From Vigna angularis (Eukaryota > Streptophyta > Magnoliopsida > Fabales > Fabaceae): a stretch of 64,000 bases of DNA. The notes under the pieces are model-generated. The model was not told where the DNA came from, did not search any database, and was given only the letters and a program-made list of their open reading frames with translations. The stretch spans positions 45,729,630 through 45,793,629 of the forward strand of contig NC_068970.1 in the NCBI RefSeq assembly GCF_016808095.1, written 5' to 3'. Positions 21,774 to 32,701 of the stretch are shown here, piece by piece. Numbering within the stretch: position 1 is the first letter of the stretch; each line of letters starts with the position of its first letter. The position numbers were made by a program, and so were the translations under genes.

Positions 21774-23015
21774 TGTTGCAACTTTGGCAAGTGTACCAAA
21801 TCGTTCAAGTAATAAAACCGGTAAGACCGGATATCGTTTCCCAAGAGACTCGTGTCCTAGACAATCGTATAATATCTAACTAATTTAGACTAAAGAATGA
21901 TTCCATGTTTTTGGGATTTTTATGCAATTAAATTAAAGATAACACCTAAATGGTAAAAGTGATCTTTGATTATGCAAACACTTGGAAATGGAAAGATTAG
22001 AAATGATATGAATGATATTGTTGGGGATATGAATTCACCTACTTCACTCTTATGCATAGAAAAACACTTCCTCTTCATTAATTAGCCAATGTCAATCTTC
22101 TAATTTACTCAAACCCAATCCCTTGGTAGAAAGAGCCTAGACTTACTTCTTAAACTCCAATCCCTTGGAAAATCTAACAAGTTCATCCGCTTTAAGAATT
22201 GAGATTCAAGACAACCAAAGGTCCATGTTCTATCCCTAGATACATTTTCCTTTAGGTGATTAATCCAGTTCTAGATTCACCCAATATTTCCCAATATCAA
22301 GCAAACCCTAAAATCATGATATGGTTGAATTACTCATACAAGCTTTAAGTAGAGGAATTAAACACTAACAATCAATGAAAGAGGCATATAATCATTCAAA
22401 ACAACTGTAATTACATAAGAGATCCGTGGTTACATCAATCCCCAACAAGAATGAAACTAGCTCTCCATGAATGGAGAGCTTGAGCTTACAACAAAGGTGG
22501 AAATGGAAGAAGGAGGAGGACCCAAGGATGAAGAAGGGCTGTTCCCAAAGCTCCTAGATCGCCTCTGGACGCTCCAATTGAGAGAAATCGTGTCTGGGAT
22601 GCCAAAGATGCCAACCCCTTCGCGTTCCAGAACTAAATAAGCCGTTTCTGCCACATCAGCAAAAGTCGCGCCCGGCGACCCGACAGACAGGCGCCTGGCG
22701 CGTTTTCGGTCAGCATTGTCACGCCCGGCGCCGCCTAGGTCAGTAGGCGCCCGACGTGACTCTCTGCAGCAGCCTGGGTTCTTCATCTTTTCAGCTCCTC
22801 TTCTCTCTTTTCTTGGATTTTGGCCATGTTCTTTGGTGAGTATCTTCTCCCAGCTTCTTTGAATGGGGATTAGCCAACAAATGGGCTAATTACAACTTAT
22901 AATGTAATCACTTACAAATACAAGAAATTGAGTTAAACAAGACTAAAAGTAAAGGAAGAGTTGACAAATTCCATCAATTTGATGTTGGATAATGAAGTAA
23001 AATTGGTCATTATCA
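21774..23015 (-). repeat. 3' LTR of the Athila-like element
   Basis: Differs from the other LTR at about 6 sites by eye, for example 'cccaaagctcc' against 'cccacaactcc', 'aagccg' against 'aagtcg' and 'cccgacg' against 'cccggcg'. Most are transitions in GC-rich sequence, consistent with cytosine methylation decay. A 109-codon frame at 22457-22786 lies in it and recurs in the other LTR. Confidence 0.93.
22665..22760. repeat. GC-rich inverted repeats in the 3' LTR
   Basis: Two adjacent imperfect hairpins, 22665-22703 and 22718-22760. The second pairs GTCACGCCCGGCGCC with GGCGCCCGACGTGAC. Their counterparts in the other LTR are at 30951-30989 and 31004-31046. Confidence 0.85.
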
Positions 23016-23029
23016 ACTCTCCCAAACTT
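23016..23029 (-). other. Polypurine tract
   Basis: Minus strand AAGTTTGGGAGAGT immediately before the 3' LTR (TGATAATG...). Confidence 0.75.
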
Positions 23030-24266
23030 AGAACATTGCTTGTCCTCAAGCAAAAGGTAAACTATCCTAAAAACAATCATTCACATGCATTGGTTTCAAA
23101 TTTGAGATAACCTTTAAGCTCATGAAGTAAAAATCATGTGTTTGCATCTAATGGAAAGAATATAATGGATATATACAGCTTTCATCAATCAAGCACAACA
23201 ATGTTGTTCACCTATCAACAATTATGAACACAATGCAAAGGGTGTAAAAGAAATCAACAAACATGACAAAGTGTTTCACATGATGTATGGAATCAATCCT
23301 CACCTGGAAAATGTTTCACTCTAAAGCACTGGTGTATAGGGATGTAAAAAGCTCACTCTGCAATCATATTATCACACAATTTAACTTTGCCTTTCGTTTC
23401 AATCAATTCAAAACAATTTACAAGCAAGTTGATGTCACAAGGACTTTGATTGGCTTGTATTGTGGTTGGGCTAAGAAAGAATCATGGTTTTTCTGGAAAT
23501 CAAAGGTTCTTGAGCTGAGAGATCACCTAATTCACTTCATGCATATAAGCTTCTCCTTTGCTCCTCATGTATCATTACCAATTTCAAACTTACACCCAAC
23601 TGTTTTTCATTCAGTACTTTTCTTTTTCTCTTTTTCTCAGTACACCATAGTTTCCCCCCAAACTTGGACTATTTTCCTGTAATGCAGATGCATGTTCTAC
23701 TCAGCTCAAGGTACAAGGTTCAGGGAATTTTCAATAAGCTTAAGGTACAAAGAGGAAAGATCTTTTTACATTTATGGTTGAATGGCTAATGTGTATGTAA
23801 GGTGAGAAAAGAATGCCTTGATCAAATTCAACAAGCAAGTAGATAGTTCAAATCATAGAAACTCAGGCAAAGTCAATTGTGATCTAGCATGATAGCATTC
23901 GCACAAAAACAAATCTGGGGCACAAGTTCTCACCCTGTTAATCAAGATTCCATACTTTGCTAAACACAATGTCATGAATATTGGCTGCAATTGATTCCCT
24001 AAGCATTAGCATAACTCAGTGAAAACATCCACTATCAATGCTCAATTAACTCAACTATTTCCACACATTCAATCACATAAAGAAAGCATAACAACCAGAT
24101 TTTCACACATCATTAACTCATACTGTCAAACCAAATGCAAAGAAGATGTTTATGAAAAGGTTGCAAACATAAAAACTTAAAAAATTCAAAGGTCCAAAAC
24201 GTAAAATAAAGACTGAAAATGAAAGGAAAAATAAAGAAAGTCGACTACTGCTGTGATGGTCATCAA
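23030..24266. other. Non-coding internal region of the Athila-like element
   Basis: No support for a gene. The plus-strand frame at 23287-23682 is antisense to the element and has no recognisable domain. Confidence 0.5.
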
Positions 24267-25499
24267 TCAGTCTGAGTCCTCCTCCTCATCTGTCTCATCA
24301 TCGTCCTCCTCCTCGTCGTCATCATCATCCTCATTCATAGCAGCAGTGCCATCCTGAGGTCTACCCCCCCCAGAAGGAAAGGACTGGTCCCCAGGCCAAG
24401 CAACGAAGGTGCTGTACTGGTCCGATGTCATAAAACCTGGATGGGATGCTGCATAAACATGCCTCATCATCTCTGCATGGGCCTGGCCGATCCTGTTCCC
24501 CGCCTCCAACTTTGATTCAATCAGTGCAAGTCTCATGTCCATCATCTGGTAGGGATCGGACGGAGGCGCTGGTGGTGGTGTCTGAGGACGTCTGGGGATA
24601 GGGCGTTGTCTAGCATGTATCCTCGGCGATCTGGGTGGTGGACTGGCAACTCCATCATCTGCATCTAAACAAAATTGGGTATAATACCCCATATTAATCG
24701 GTTTCCTGGGATGCTCGAACGGTGGAATAGTAGTGTCCACTCCTTCTTGCTTGCAGAGATGTGTGATCAGAGATGGATGTCCAAGGGGAGCTTTTGTTGA
24801 ATTCGCACAGTTGCGTATCTCATTAGCGATTAGTTTCCCCAGGTTTACAGAGCGTCCAGTTAGAATGGCATATAAGATGACAGCTCTGTTAACCGTGACA
24901 TCAGAGACATGTGTGCACGGTGAAATGTTGGAATGCACAAGAGGCATCCATAGACGGCTGAGAGAACTGAGATGTACCCTCTTTATGTGAAGAGGTTGTT
25001 GCTGCCTATTTCTTTGAAATGTGCCTCCTGTAATGCATAAGGCCTGCTCAATCTCCTCATAGTCAAGCTCAGTCGCCATCAGCTCGGCGTAGCCACATAG
25101 CTCGTCATCATCTTCCCACTCTGTGTTGAGGAACTCATTTATAGTGTCAGCATTGAATGGAATCCGCTGACCACGCACATAACTCCAGAAGGGTTCTGTG
25201 TCCGGGGAGAAGGATTTGGCATTTGCATAAAATTCCTGGACAATGGCTATGTTGGCTGGTTCTGGGTATGTGGTTAAATGGCTCCATTGCCTCTCCATAA
25301 TCTCATTGGAGAAGTCTGGCACATCTTGAGGTAGAAGGGTGACTTTCCTCTCCATCAAAAGTTTTCTGTTCTGGACATTGGAGAAGTGCTTCTTATGGTC
25401 CTTGGTTAAGAAGATATCAGAGTATATCTTCTCTTTCCTTCTGTTTTCCCTTAGACCAGCAGTGGTCTTAATCCTCTTGGACCCAGATGAAGAAGCCAT
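24267..25499 (-). CDS. Retroelement accessory ORF, 'putative plant transposon protein' type (410 aa)
   Basis: The role is unknown. The body (residues about 20-250) resembles a domain found in many plant Athila/Tat-derived ORFs and annotated as a putative plant transposon protein (Athila ORF1-like); I recall this from family style, not from a search. Landmarks are ERQWSHLTTYPEPANIAIVQEF, FWSYVRGQRIPF, and RVHLSSLSRLWMPLVHSNI followed by RAVILYAILTGRSVNLGKLI. A Pro/Arg-rich linker follows, then a long acidic C-terminus of Asp and Glu. No membrane segment is seen although it lies where env-like genes sit. I chose the ATG at 25499 (MASSSGSKR) over the in-frame ATG at 25523. The frame is uninterrupted in a recently inserted element, so it was intact at transposition. 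Confidence 0.75.
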   Translation of the reverse strand: MASSSGSKRIKTTAGLRENRRKEKIYSDIFLTKDHKKHFSNVQNRKLLMERKVTLLPQDVPDFSNEIMERQWSHLTTYPEPANIAIVQEFYANAKSFSPDTEPFWSYVRGQRIPFNADTINEFLNTEWEDDDELCGYAELMATELDYEEIEQALCITGGTFQRNRQQQPLHIKRVHLSSLSRLWMPLVHSNISPCTHVSDVTVNRAVILYAILTGRSVNLGKLIANEIRNCANSTKAPLGHPSLITHLCKQEGVDTTIPPFEHPRKPINMGYYTQFCLDADDGVASPPPRSPRIHARQRPIPRRPQTPPPAPPSDPYQMMDMRLALIESKLEAGNRIGQAHAEMMRHVYAASHPGFMTSDQYSTFVAWPGDQSFPSGGGRPQDGTAAMNEDDDDDEEEDDDETDEEEDSD

Positions 25500-25523
25500 A
25501 TCTGCAAAATAAGGTAGGATCAA

Positions 25524-27280
25524 AGAAGTGACATGTTATTAGATTCATGAATGAACTCCGCAATAACTTTCATCTTTATGCACCCATTACATGCAATGAT
25601 ATCCACACTAATTATACATTCAAAATTGAGCAAAGAAGGGCCCTAATTAGTGCAAATTTGAAGCCAAACCAGAAAAACAGCAAGAAATAATGAATCTGCC
25701 AGGGTTAGTCACGCCGGGCGCCGCCTCAGTCAGTAGGCGCCGGGCGTGACAGCAGGTTATGCAGATTGTGATTATGGCCTCTTAGCTGCTAGCTCAGTTT
25801 CCAGACATTGAAATAAGCTTAAGCACTTGAAACATTCAGCCTTTAATAAACCAATCATTACAAGTCAAGGTACAAGCACAAATTGTCATGAATCAACACA
25901 TGTTTTCAAACTTTAAATACCTCAAACTCAGATTTAATCACAGTTCAGTCAAAAATTCACAACAAATAACATTGAAACAAAACACAAAAGCTGCAGGACA
26001 CACCAAAACAAACATCAAAACTGGGCAGGGAAAGTCGTGTCGGGCGCTGCCTCAGTTAGTAGGCGCTGGGCGCGACATGCAGTCTTGGGGTAAACCCAGA
26101 TTCTGCATTCCAGCCACTGTGAGTGTGTGTGTGCGTGTGTTCAAGCAAGACAAAGAAGGCACGAATTTAATACAACACAGCAGCAATAACAAACAACACT
26201 CTAATTGAATTGAATTAAACAACCCTAGGTCAAAATCAAACCATGCAAATGATGAACAACCAAGGCTAAGCATTGTGAAGGAATTTACAATAGAAAAGAA
26301 TGAAAAGCCTACTTGATGTGCAGAGAATGTGATTAGCTTGGTGTGGAGATTTTTGCAGTGGGAGAGTGCTTTGGTGGAGATGGACCGAGAGTGAGCAAAG
26401 AAAGAATGGAGTGGTGAAGACGGTGGTGGCAGCAGCAATGTGGTGTGTGGGCTGGAAATTTGTGAGAAGAAGTAGATTGAGGTGATTTGGAGTGGAGAAG
26501 AGTGGAAAACGTGAAGTGGAGGTGCGTGAGGGTGTTCGTGAGAGGTTGGGTAGGTTTAGGTTTGGGTAATTTGAATTGGGCCTCACCACTGTGCACTCTG
26601 GAAAAATAGCTGCAGAAGTCGCGCCCGGCGCCTAATGGATCATGCGGCGCCAGACGTGGGATTGTGACCCAGCCAGATGCAGAATCAGAGAAAGGGTGGT
26701 CAGACAGGACGAGCTAGCGCCAGGCGCCCTCTAGTGCTTGCGGCGCCGGGCGTGAGTTTCTGCAGAATTATGCAGAAACTGGTTTTCAAGCTACCTAACT
26801 CGGGTTTTTGTGAAATTGAACTTCAAATCACTTGAGATGCTCCAGAATCTTATATTATCATTAAACAAACTTGTTCAAAACCCAAGGAATTGAATTGGAG
26901 CACTCAAGTTGCAAATTGAAGTCAATCTTTCAAAGTTTTAAAATTCCACAAGTTAGGAAACATTTTTGGCTAATGGCTTAAGAAAGGCACTTTGAAATCA
27001 TGTTAAAACAGCCCAGAAAATAGCCAAAACAGTTTCACATCTCTAATTCACATCAATGCATTACATCCTTCAACAATCTAACAATCAACTGAAAAATTCA
27101 CCTTGGTTGTTCTTCACACAAACATGATTCAAAACAATGACAACACACTACACATTAAAACATACAATCAAACAATCAAACAACATTCAAAAATTAAAAT
27201 CACACAAGAGAAAAGGTAAGAAAGCTGGGTTGCCTCCCAGTAAGCGCTTGTTTAACGTCATTAGCTTGACACCATTAAGC
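25524..27280. other. Internal region where pol is expected, with GC hairpins but no pol
   Basis: No reverse transcriptase or integrase motif in any frame. It carries four GC-rich inverted motifs at 25708-25750, 26034-26075, 26618-26659 and 26708-26755, each followed by a 'tgcag' motif. Minus-strand frames at 26052-26596 are Pro/Ser/His-rich and not conserved with anything I recognise. Confidence 0.6.
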
Positions 27281-29896
27281 TCAAGTTTGATTCTTGATGT
27301 TGGAATGCTTCTTCTTGTCATGACACCAACATCCTCTCAGCAATTTCCTAGTCACCAACTTGACTCTCCTAGAATATGGAGCCTCTATCTCAAGCACTCC
27401 ATTTATCTTTATGTTCTTGATGACCCATAACCTATTCCTGAATCTCACTGGTTTTCCAAGTTTGGGTTCATCTCTTTCCATCACAGGATTTTGGTGAACT
27501 AGTTCTTCTTCTTTTTCTTCTTCCTCTCCCTTTACTCTTGGGGATAAACAGCTGAAGCTCCTCTTGACCAACTTGGCAGCTTGCTCTGTTAGACTAGTAA
27601 TTGATAAAATTTCATCAGTGGCTTCAATACTAGTCTCTTTTTCATGATTTTGCTGCTCAACTCCAAAGACGTTGAAAGTTACTTCCTCATCTTGGTTTTT
27701 CAATTTCACTGTTCCTTCTTCCACATGAATGACAACCTTTGCTGTCTTCATGAAAGGTCTTCCAAGTATGAGTGGTATCTCGACATCTTCTTCTATGTCC
27801 ATAACTACAAAATCCACCGGGAATTGGAGTTTATCTATTTTTACCACCACATCTTCCACGACACCATACGGATACTTGATGGATCTATCCGTCAGCTGCA
27901 GCATCATTCTCGTAGGCTTGACTTCAAGACCACCAATCTTCTTAAGCATAGATAGGGGTATCAGATTGATACTAGCCCCCAAGTCAACGACAGCTCTACC
28001 TATCTCCTGGTTTCCAATAGTGCATGGAATGGTGAAACTCCCTGGATCTTTAAATTTTGGAGGAAGAGTCTTCTGCATGATGGCACTGCAATTTCCCTGT
28101 ACTTCAATTGTTTCCTCATCTAAATATTTCTTCTTGTTGAGGATTTGCTTCATGTACTTCACATAAGCAGGAATTTGTTGCAGTGCTTCGGTCAATGGCA
28201 TGGTGATCTCAAGTTGATCGAAAATTTGCTTGAACCGAGCCAACTGTTTCTCCTTCCCTTCAGTAGATGGGATTTTTGGGTAAGGAATGTGTTTCACAAT
28301 CTCTTTCTCTTTTTGATTTTTCTCTTTTTCTTTCTTTTTATTTTCTTCTTCTCTTCCAACCATGTCTTCTTCTTCTTCATTTTCTTTCTGATCTTCTTCT
28401 TCTGGCTTTTCTTCTTCTTCTTCTTTTCTTCCAACCTCTTTCTCACTTCTTGTGAATATTACATTACACTCCTCCTTCGGGTTGGCTTGAGTATTTGCAG
28501 TAAGATGTCCACCCTGTTGGTTTGCTAATTGCTTAGCCAATTGACCAACTTGCACTTCCAGGTTCTTTATGGATGCATCAGTGTTTTTCTGGTTTTGGAT
28601 GGACTGCTGCATAAACATCTGCAATGTGTCTTCTAGCTTTGAAGTCCGATCATTTTGAGGTGGATAATGTTGAGCAGGTTGATACGGATTTTTACTGCTA
28701 GAAGCTTCTTGATTTTGTCTCCACCCTTGATTGGAAGGATTAGGGAAATGATTGTTGAAGAAGTGTTGTCGTCCTTGATTTCCCATATAGTTGACTTCTT
28801 CATGTTGGGAACTACTAGGACTTTGACAATGGCTGTTGGGGTGGCTATCTCCACAGAAATCACATCTCATTACTTGATGATGTGGTTGAGGTTGAGCTTG
28901 CATTGCTTGCAACTGCTGAGGTAGTTTGGCCATATGTTGAGTTAGGAGCTCCATCTGTTGGGCCAGAATCTTATTTTGTGCAAGTAAAGCATCCTGGGCA
29001 CTCAGTTCATACACTCCTCTCCTCTGTGCTGGAATTCTTCCATGTTGGCTCCTCATGTCAGTAGAAGCCATATTCTCTATGACAGCAATGACCTCATCAG
29101 CAGTCTTGAAAAGTACTGAACCACCAAAGGATGCGTCTAATATCATCTTTGTATGAGGTTGCAAACCATTACAGAAAGTTTGCACTTGCATTTCTAGACT
29201 GAATCCATGGCTAGGACACTTTCTCAATAAAGACTTGAATCTTTCCCAGGCTTCACATAGTGGTTCCTCTACTCCTTGTACGTAAGTAGCAATGGCAACC
29301 TTCACCTCTGTGCTCTTTGATGGTGGAAAGAAGCGTGCTAGAAATTTGTATTCCACATCTTCCCAGCTCGTAAGACTTTGATTAGGCTGTGACTGAAGCC
29401 AAGCCTTTGCTTTGCCATTCAGAGAAAATGGGAAGAGTCTCATGTATAATGCTTCTTCATCCTCCCCTTGTACACCCATAGTGCCACACAACTCATAGAA
29501 GGTGACCAAGTGCGCATGAGGGTCTTCATTGTCCAGGCCAGAAAATTGGTTTGAACTGATGAGCTGGAGTAGAGCAGGCTTCATTTCTGCCAGCTTGTCA
29601 CTCATAGTGGGCCTCACAATGCTTGAGAAATTTCTCGGGCTTGTGTAGGTTATTGAGTCCCCTATGGTTCTCCTTGGAGGTGGTCCTACGCCAGCCATCC
29701 CGTTCACAGAAGAAGAATCAAAAGATTCTATGTCTTGATTGTTGAAAGGAAATGAGGCTTGAGGGGCAGCTTGTTGACTTAGAGCTCGTTGTCTCCTTGT
29801 GTCACTATTGTTTCTACGAGCTGTTTTCTCGATCTCAGGATCCACAAGGAGTGGTTCAGATGACACCGTCCTCCTTGTACGGATGTTTTCCTGCAT
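27281..29896 (-). CDS. Athila-like gag-protease polyprotein (871 aa)
   Basis: It would form the retrotransposon particle and process its proteins. An N-terminal leader is followed by a retrotransposon gag domain (about residues 95-260: RPTMSDKLAEMKPALLQLI, NGKAKAWLQSQP, WEDVEYKFLARFFPP). Next comes a short zinc-finger-like motif CDFCGDSHPNSHC (about 344-356), spaced CX2CX3HX4C, then a Gln-rich part, a highly charged Glu/Lys coiled-coil-like stretch (about 480-550), and a retropepsin with VVDLGASINL (Asp about 638) and IPLILGRPFM. DLGAS replaces the common DTG/DSG, as is typical of the Athila/Tat group. The frame stops soon after protease, where RT should begin. The start ATG lies about 140 bp inside the primer site. 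Confidence 0.88.
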   Translation of the reverse strand: MQENIRTRRTVSSEPLLVDPEIEKTARRNNSDTRRQRALSQQAAPQASFPFNNQDIESFDSSSVNGMAGVGPPPRRTIGDSITYTSPRNFSSIVRPTMSDKLAEMKPALLQLISSNQFSGLDNEDPHAHLVTFYELCGTMGVQGEDEEALYMRLFPFSLNGKAKAWLQSQPNQSLTSWEDVEYKFLARFFPPSKSTEVKVAIATYVQGVEEPLCEAWERFKSLLRKCPSHGFSLEMQVQTFCNGLQPHTKMILDASFGGSVLFKTADEVIAVIENMASTDMRSQHGRIPAQRRGVYELSAQDALLAQNKILAQQMELLTQHMAKLPQQLQAMQAQPQPHHQVMRCDFCGDSHPNSHCQSPSSSQHEEVNYMGNQGRQHFFNNHFPNPSNQGWRQNQEASSSKNPYQPAQHYPPQNDRTSKLEDTLQMFMQQSIQNQKNTDASIKNLEVQVGQLAKQLANQQGGHLTANTQANPKEECNVIFTRSEKEVGRKEEEEEKPEEEDQKENEEEEDMVGREEENKKKEKEKNQKEKEIVKHIPYPKIPSTEGKEKQLARFKQIFDQLEITMPLTEALQQIPAYVKYMKQILNKKKYLDEETIEVQGNCSAIMQKTLPPKFKDPGSFTIPCTIGNQEIGRAVVDLGASINLIPLSMLKKIGGLEVKPTRMMLQLTDRSIKYPYGVVEDVVVKIDKLQFPVDFVVMDIEEDVEIPLILGRPFMKTAKVVIHVEEGTVKLKNQDEEVTFNVFGVEQQNHEKETSIEATDEILSITSLTEQAAKLVKRSFSCLSPRVKGEEEEKEEELVHQNPVMERDEPKLGKPVRFRNRLWVIKNIKINGVLEIEAPYSRRVKLVTRKLLRGCWCHDKKKHSNIKNQT

Positions 29897-30035
29897 ACAC
29901 TAGAAAACAACCAAACTCGTGCCACAAGTCAGCCCAAAGAATAAAGATAATAATTACAACAAAATAGAAAATTATACACAAAAAGATAAAGTCTAAATAG
30001 GTTAAAAATTACACAAAAGTCTAATTTAACACGGG

Positions 30036-30053
30036 TCCCCGGCAACGGCGCCA
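30036..30053 (-). other. Primer binding site, tRNA-Asp type
   Basis: Minus strand TGGCGCCGTTGCCGGGGA is complementary to the 3' end of plant tRNA-Asp as I recall it, and lies 6 bp inside the 5' LTR. This fits Athila-group elements. Confidence 0.88.
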
Positions 30054-30059
30054 AAAACT

Positions 30060-31301
30060 TGTTGCAACTTTGGCAAGTGTACCAAATCGTTCAAGTAATA
30101 AAACCGGTAAGACCGGATATCGTTTCCCAAGAGACTCGTGTCCTAGACAATCGTATAATATCTAACTAATTTAGACTAAAGAATGATTCCATGTTTTTGG
30201 GATTTTTATGCAATTAAATTAAAGATAACACCTAAATGGTAAAAGTGATCTTTGATTATGCAAACACTTGGAAATGGAAAGATTAGAAATGATATGAATG
30301 ATATTGTTGGGGATATGAATTCACCTACTTCACTCTTATGCATAGAAAAACACTTCCTCTTCATTAATTAGCCAATGTCAATCTTCTAATTTACTCAAAC
30401 CCAATCCCTTGGTAGAAAGAGCCTAGACTTACTTCTTAAACTCCAATCCCTTGGAAAATCTAACAAGTTCATCCGCTTTAAGAATTGAGATTCAAGACAA
30501 CCAAAGGTCCATGTTCTATCCCTAGATACATTTTCCTTTAGGTGATTAATCCAGTTCTAGATTCACCCAATATTTCCCAATATCAAGCAAACCCTAAAAT
30601 CATGATATGGTTGAATTACTCATACAAGCTTTAAGTAGAGGAATTAAACACTAACAATCAATGAAAGAGGCATATAATCATTCAAAACAACTGTAATTAC
30701 ATAAGAGATCCGTGGTTACATCAATCCCCAACAAGAATGAAACTAGCTCTCCATGAATGGAGAGCTTGAGCTTACAACAAAGGTGGAAATGGAAGAAGGA
30801 GGAGGACCCAAGGATGAAGAAGGGCTGTTCCCACAACTCCTAGATCGCCTCTGGACGCTCCAATTGAGAGAAATCGTGTCTGGGATGCCAAAGATGCCAA
30901 CCCCTTCGCGTTCCAGAACTAAATAAGTCGTTTCTGCCACATCAGCAAAAGTCGCGTCCGGTGACCCGACAGACAGGCGCCTGGCGCGTTTTCGGTCAGC
31001 ATTGTCACGCCCGGCGCCGCCTAGGTCAGTAGGCGCCCGGCGTGACTCTCTGCAGCAGCCTGGGTTCTTCATCTTTTCAGCTCCTCTTCTCTCTTTTCTT
31101 GGATTTTGGCCATGTTCTTTGGTGAGTATCTTCTCCCAGCTTCTTTGAATGGGGATTAGCCAACAAATGGGCTAATTACAACTTATAATGTAATCACTTA
31201 CAAATACAAGAAATTGAGTTAAACAAGACTAAAAGTAAAGGAAGAGTTGACAAATTCCATCAATTTGATGTTGGATAATGAAGTAAAATTGGTCATTATC
31301 A
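30060..31301 (-). repeat. 5' LTR of the Athila-like element
   Basis: 1242 bp, TG...CA in the plus-strand view, with target duplicate ATGGA to its right. It carries the same GC hairpins (30951-31046) as the other LTR. Confidence 0.93.
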
Positions 31302-31306
31302 ATGGA

Positions 31307-32700
31307 AAGTGGCGACTTGGAATGAATTAGGAGATTGGTCTGAAATTGGTGTGCAAGTTGTCTGATCTCCCGAAAGGAGCTCTGCACATTAGCATGAAAT
31401 AGGTGTACAAGAAAAAGATGAATGCTCAAGGTGAGACAAAGCATTACAAAATCTGAATTGTTTCAAAAATGATATAAGAAAAAGGAGGGAGTGGATTATG
31501 ATGAAGTGTTTGTATCGATCACAACAATTAAGACAATTAGAATGTTGATTTCAGTAGCAACTCAATTCAAATGGCTGATACTCTAGATGGATATGAAGTC
31601 GACATTCTTGAATGGAGTACTAGAGGAACAAGTATATGACTAATAACCATTATACATGAGAAGAGGGGAAGATAAGGTTTTGAGATTGAAGAAGACACTT
31701 TATAGGTTGAAGCAAGCTCCTTCATATGGATTTTTTTTCGCATTAACACATACTTCAAAGAGAATAGATATGAACAATGTCTGTATGAACATGTTGTGTA
31801 CGTAAAGAAGAATGGATGTATGTTGATGATCTAGGAGTTTAAAGGCATAATGACAAGAGCTTGAGATAACAGGCTTGAGATTGATGAAGTACTTCCTCAA
31901 TTTGGAAAGTAAAAAACAAGGCGAGACCAACACTTGTGTGTCCCAAGAAAGGTATGCGGAGGAGATCTTGAAGAAGTTCATGATGACGAGTTGTAACCCG
32001 ATTTCAACACCAATGAAACCATGTACAAAGCTTTTGGAGTTTGATAGAGGAGACTAAGTTGATGTTAGCATATACCAAAGATGATCGGAAGTCTTCATTA
32101 TTTGAAGAGTATTGGGCTAGATTTGATGTTAAGTGTTGGAATAGTAAGTCGACATACAAAGGAGTCGAACTACACACACTAGAAGGTACTAAAGATAATA
32201 CTGAAGTATGTTGGTGGAACGGTGTCACTCGGCCTATACTATACTAGGTTTGACAATACGTACAAACTAATAGAGTATGCATTTTTCATGGGAAACATGA
32301 CATTCACTTGACTTTCGAAGAAACCACCTATAATTTAATACTTTCAATGTGTAAAGCTGAGTACATAACAACATCTTGGTATGTGTCTCGTGCAATATGA
32401 CATAGAAATCTTCTAAGCAAGATGGAGTTAAAACAAGAAGAAGAGAATGTGATAAGGGTTGATAATAGGCCGACAATAGAATTAATAGAGAAACAAGTCA
32501 ACCATGAAAGGAGTAAGCATGATGTTTGGTTTCATTTCATTTGAAAACAAGTGAAGGAAGACAATGTGAAGTATGTGCATGTGAAAAGCTGAGATAAGGT
32601 TGCAAATATATTTATAAAGCCACTACCTATGTTGTTCAATAATTATTAAAAGTTGATTGAGATGAAGGATAAAAGAAACATTTAAGTTTACATAGAAGTT
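31307..32700 (+). pseudogene. Decayed Copia RT-RNase H (old element, right part)
   Basis: Fragments in shifting frames match Copia pol: LPKGALH..VYK.KMNAQGETKHYKI (31365-31460), KKEGVDYDEVF (31480-31515), MDMKSTFLNGVLEEQVY (31590-31640), KKTLYRLKQAP (31690-31722), YVDDL (31819-31833) and an RNase H end with STKH..VWFHF..VKEDNVKYVHV and IFIKPLP (32515-32625). Numerous stops. It continues the element broken at 21773. Confidence 0.85.
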
Positions 32701-32701
32701 T

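Larger units (their letters stand above)
21774..31301 (-). mobile_element. Athila-like (Ty3/gypsy) non-autonomous LTR retrotransposon
   Basis: 9528 bp flanked by the target-site duplication ATGGA (21769-21773 and 31302-31306). Both LTRs are 1242 bp with TG...CA ends. The primer site and polypurine tract show minus orientation. It encodes a gag-protease protein and a second ORF, but I find no reverse transcriptase, RNase H or integrase in the 1.75 kb between them or elsewhere. It resembles non-autonomous elements that keep gag and borrow pol in trans. It is inserted in the old Copia. Confidence 0.92.

Noticed and set aside
22457..22786. 109-aa minus-strand ORF, present again at 30743-31072
   Set aside because: It lies wholly in the LTRs, spans the GC hairpins, and is simply duplicated with them. 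No recognisable domain.
23287..23682. 131-aa plus-strand ORF
   Set aside because: Antisense to the retroelement, Phe/Ser-rich, no domain; likely chance.
26052..26596. Overlapping Pro/His/Ser-rich minus-strand ORFs of 87-128 aa
   Set aside because: Three overlapping frames with no domain, in the pol-deleted interior of the Athila-like element.
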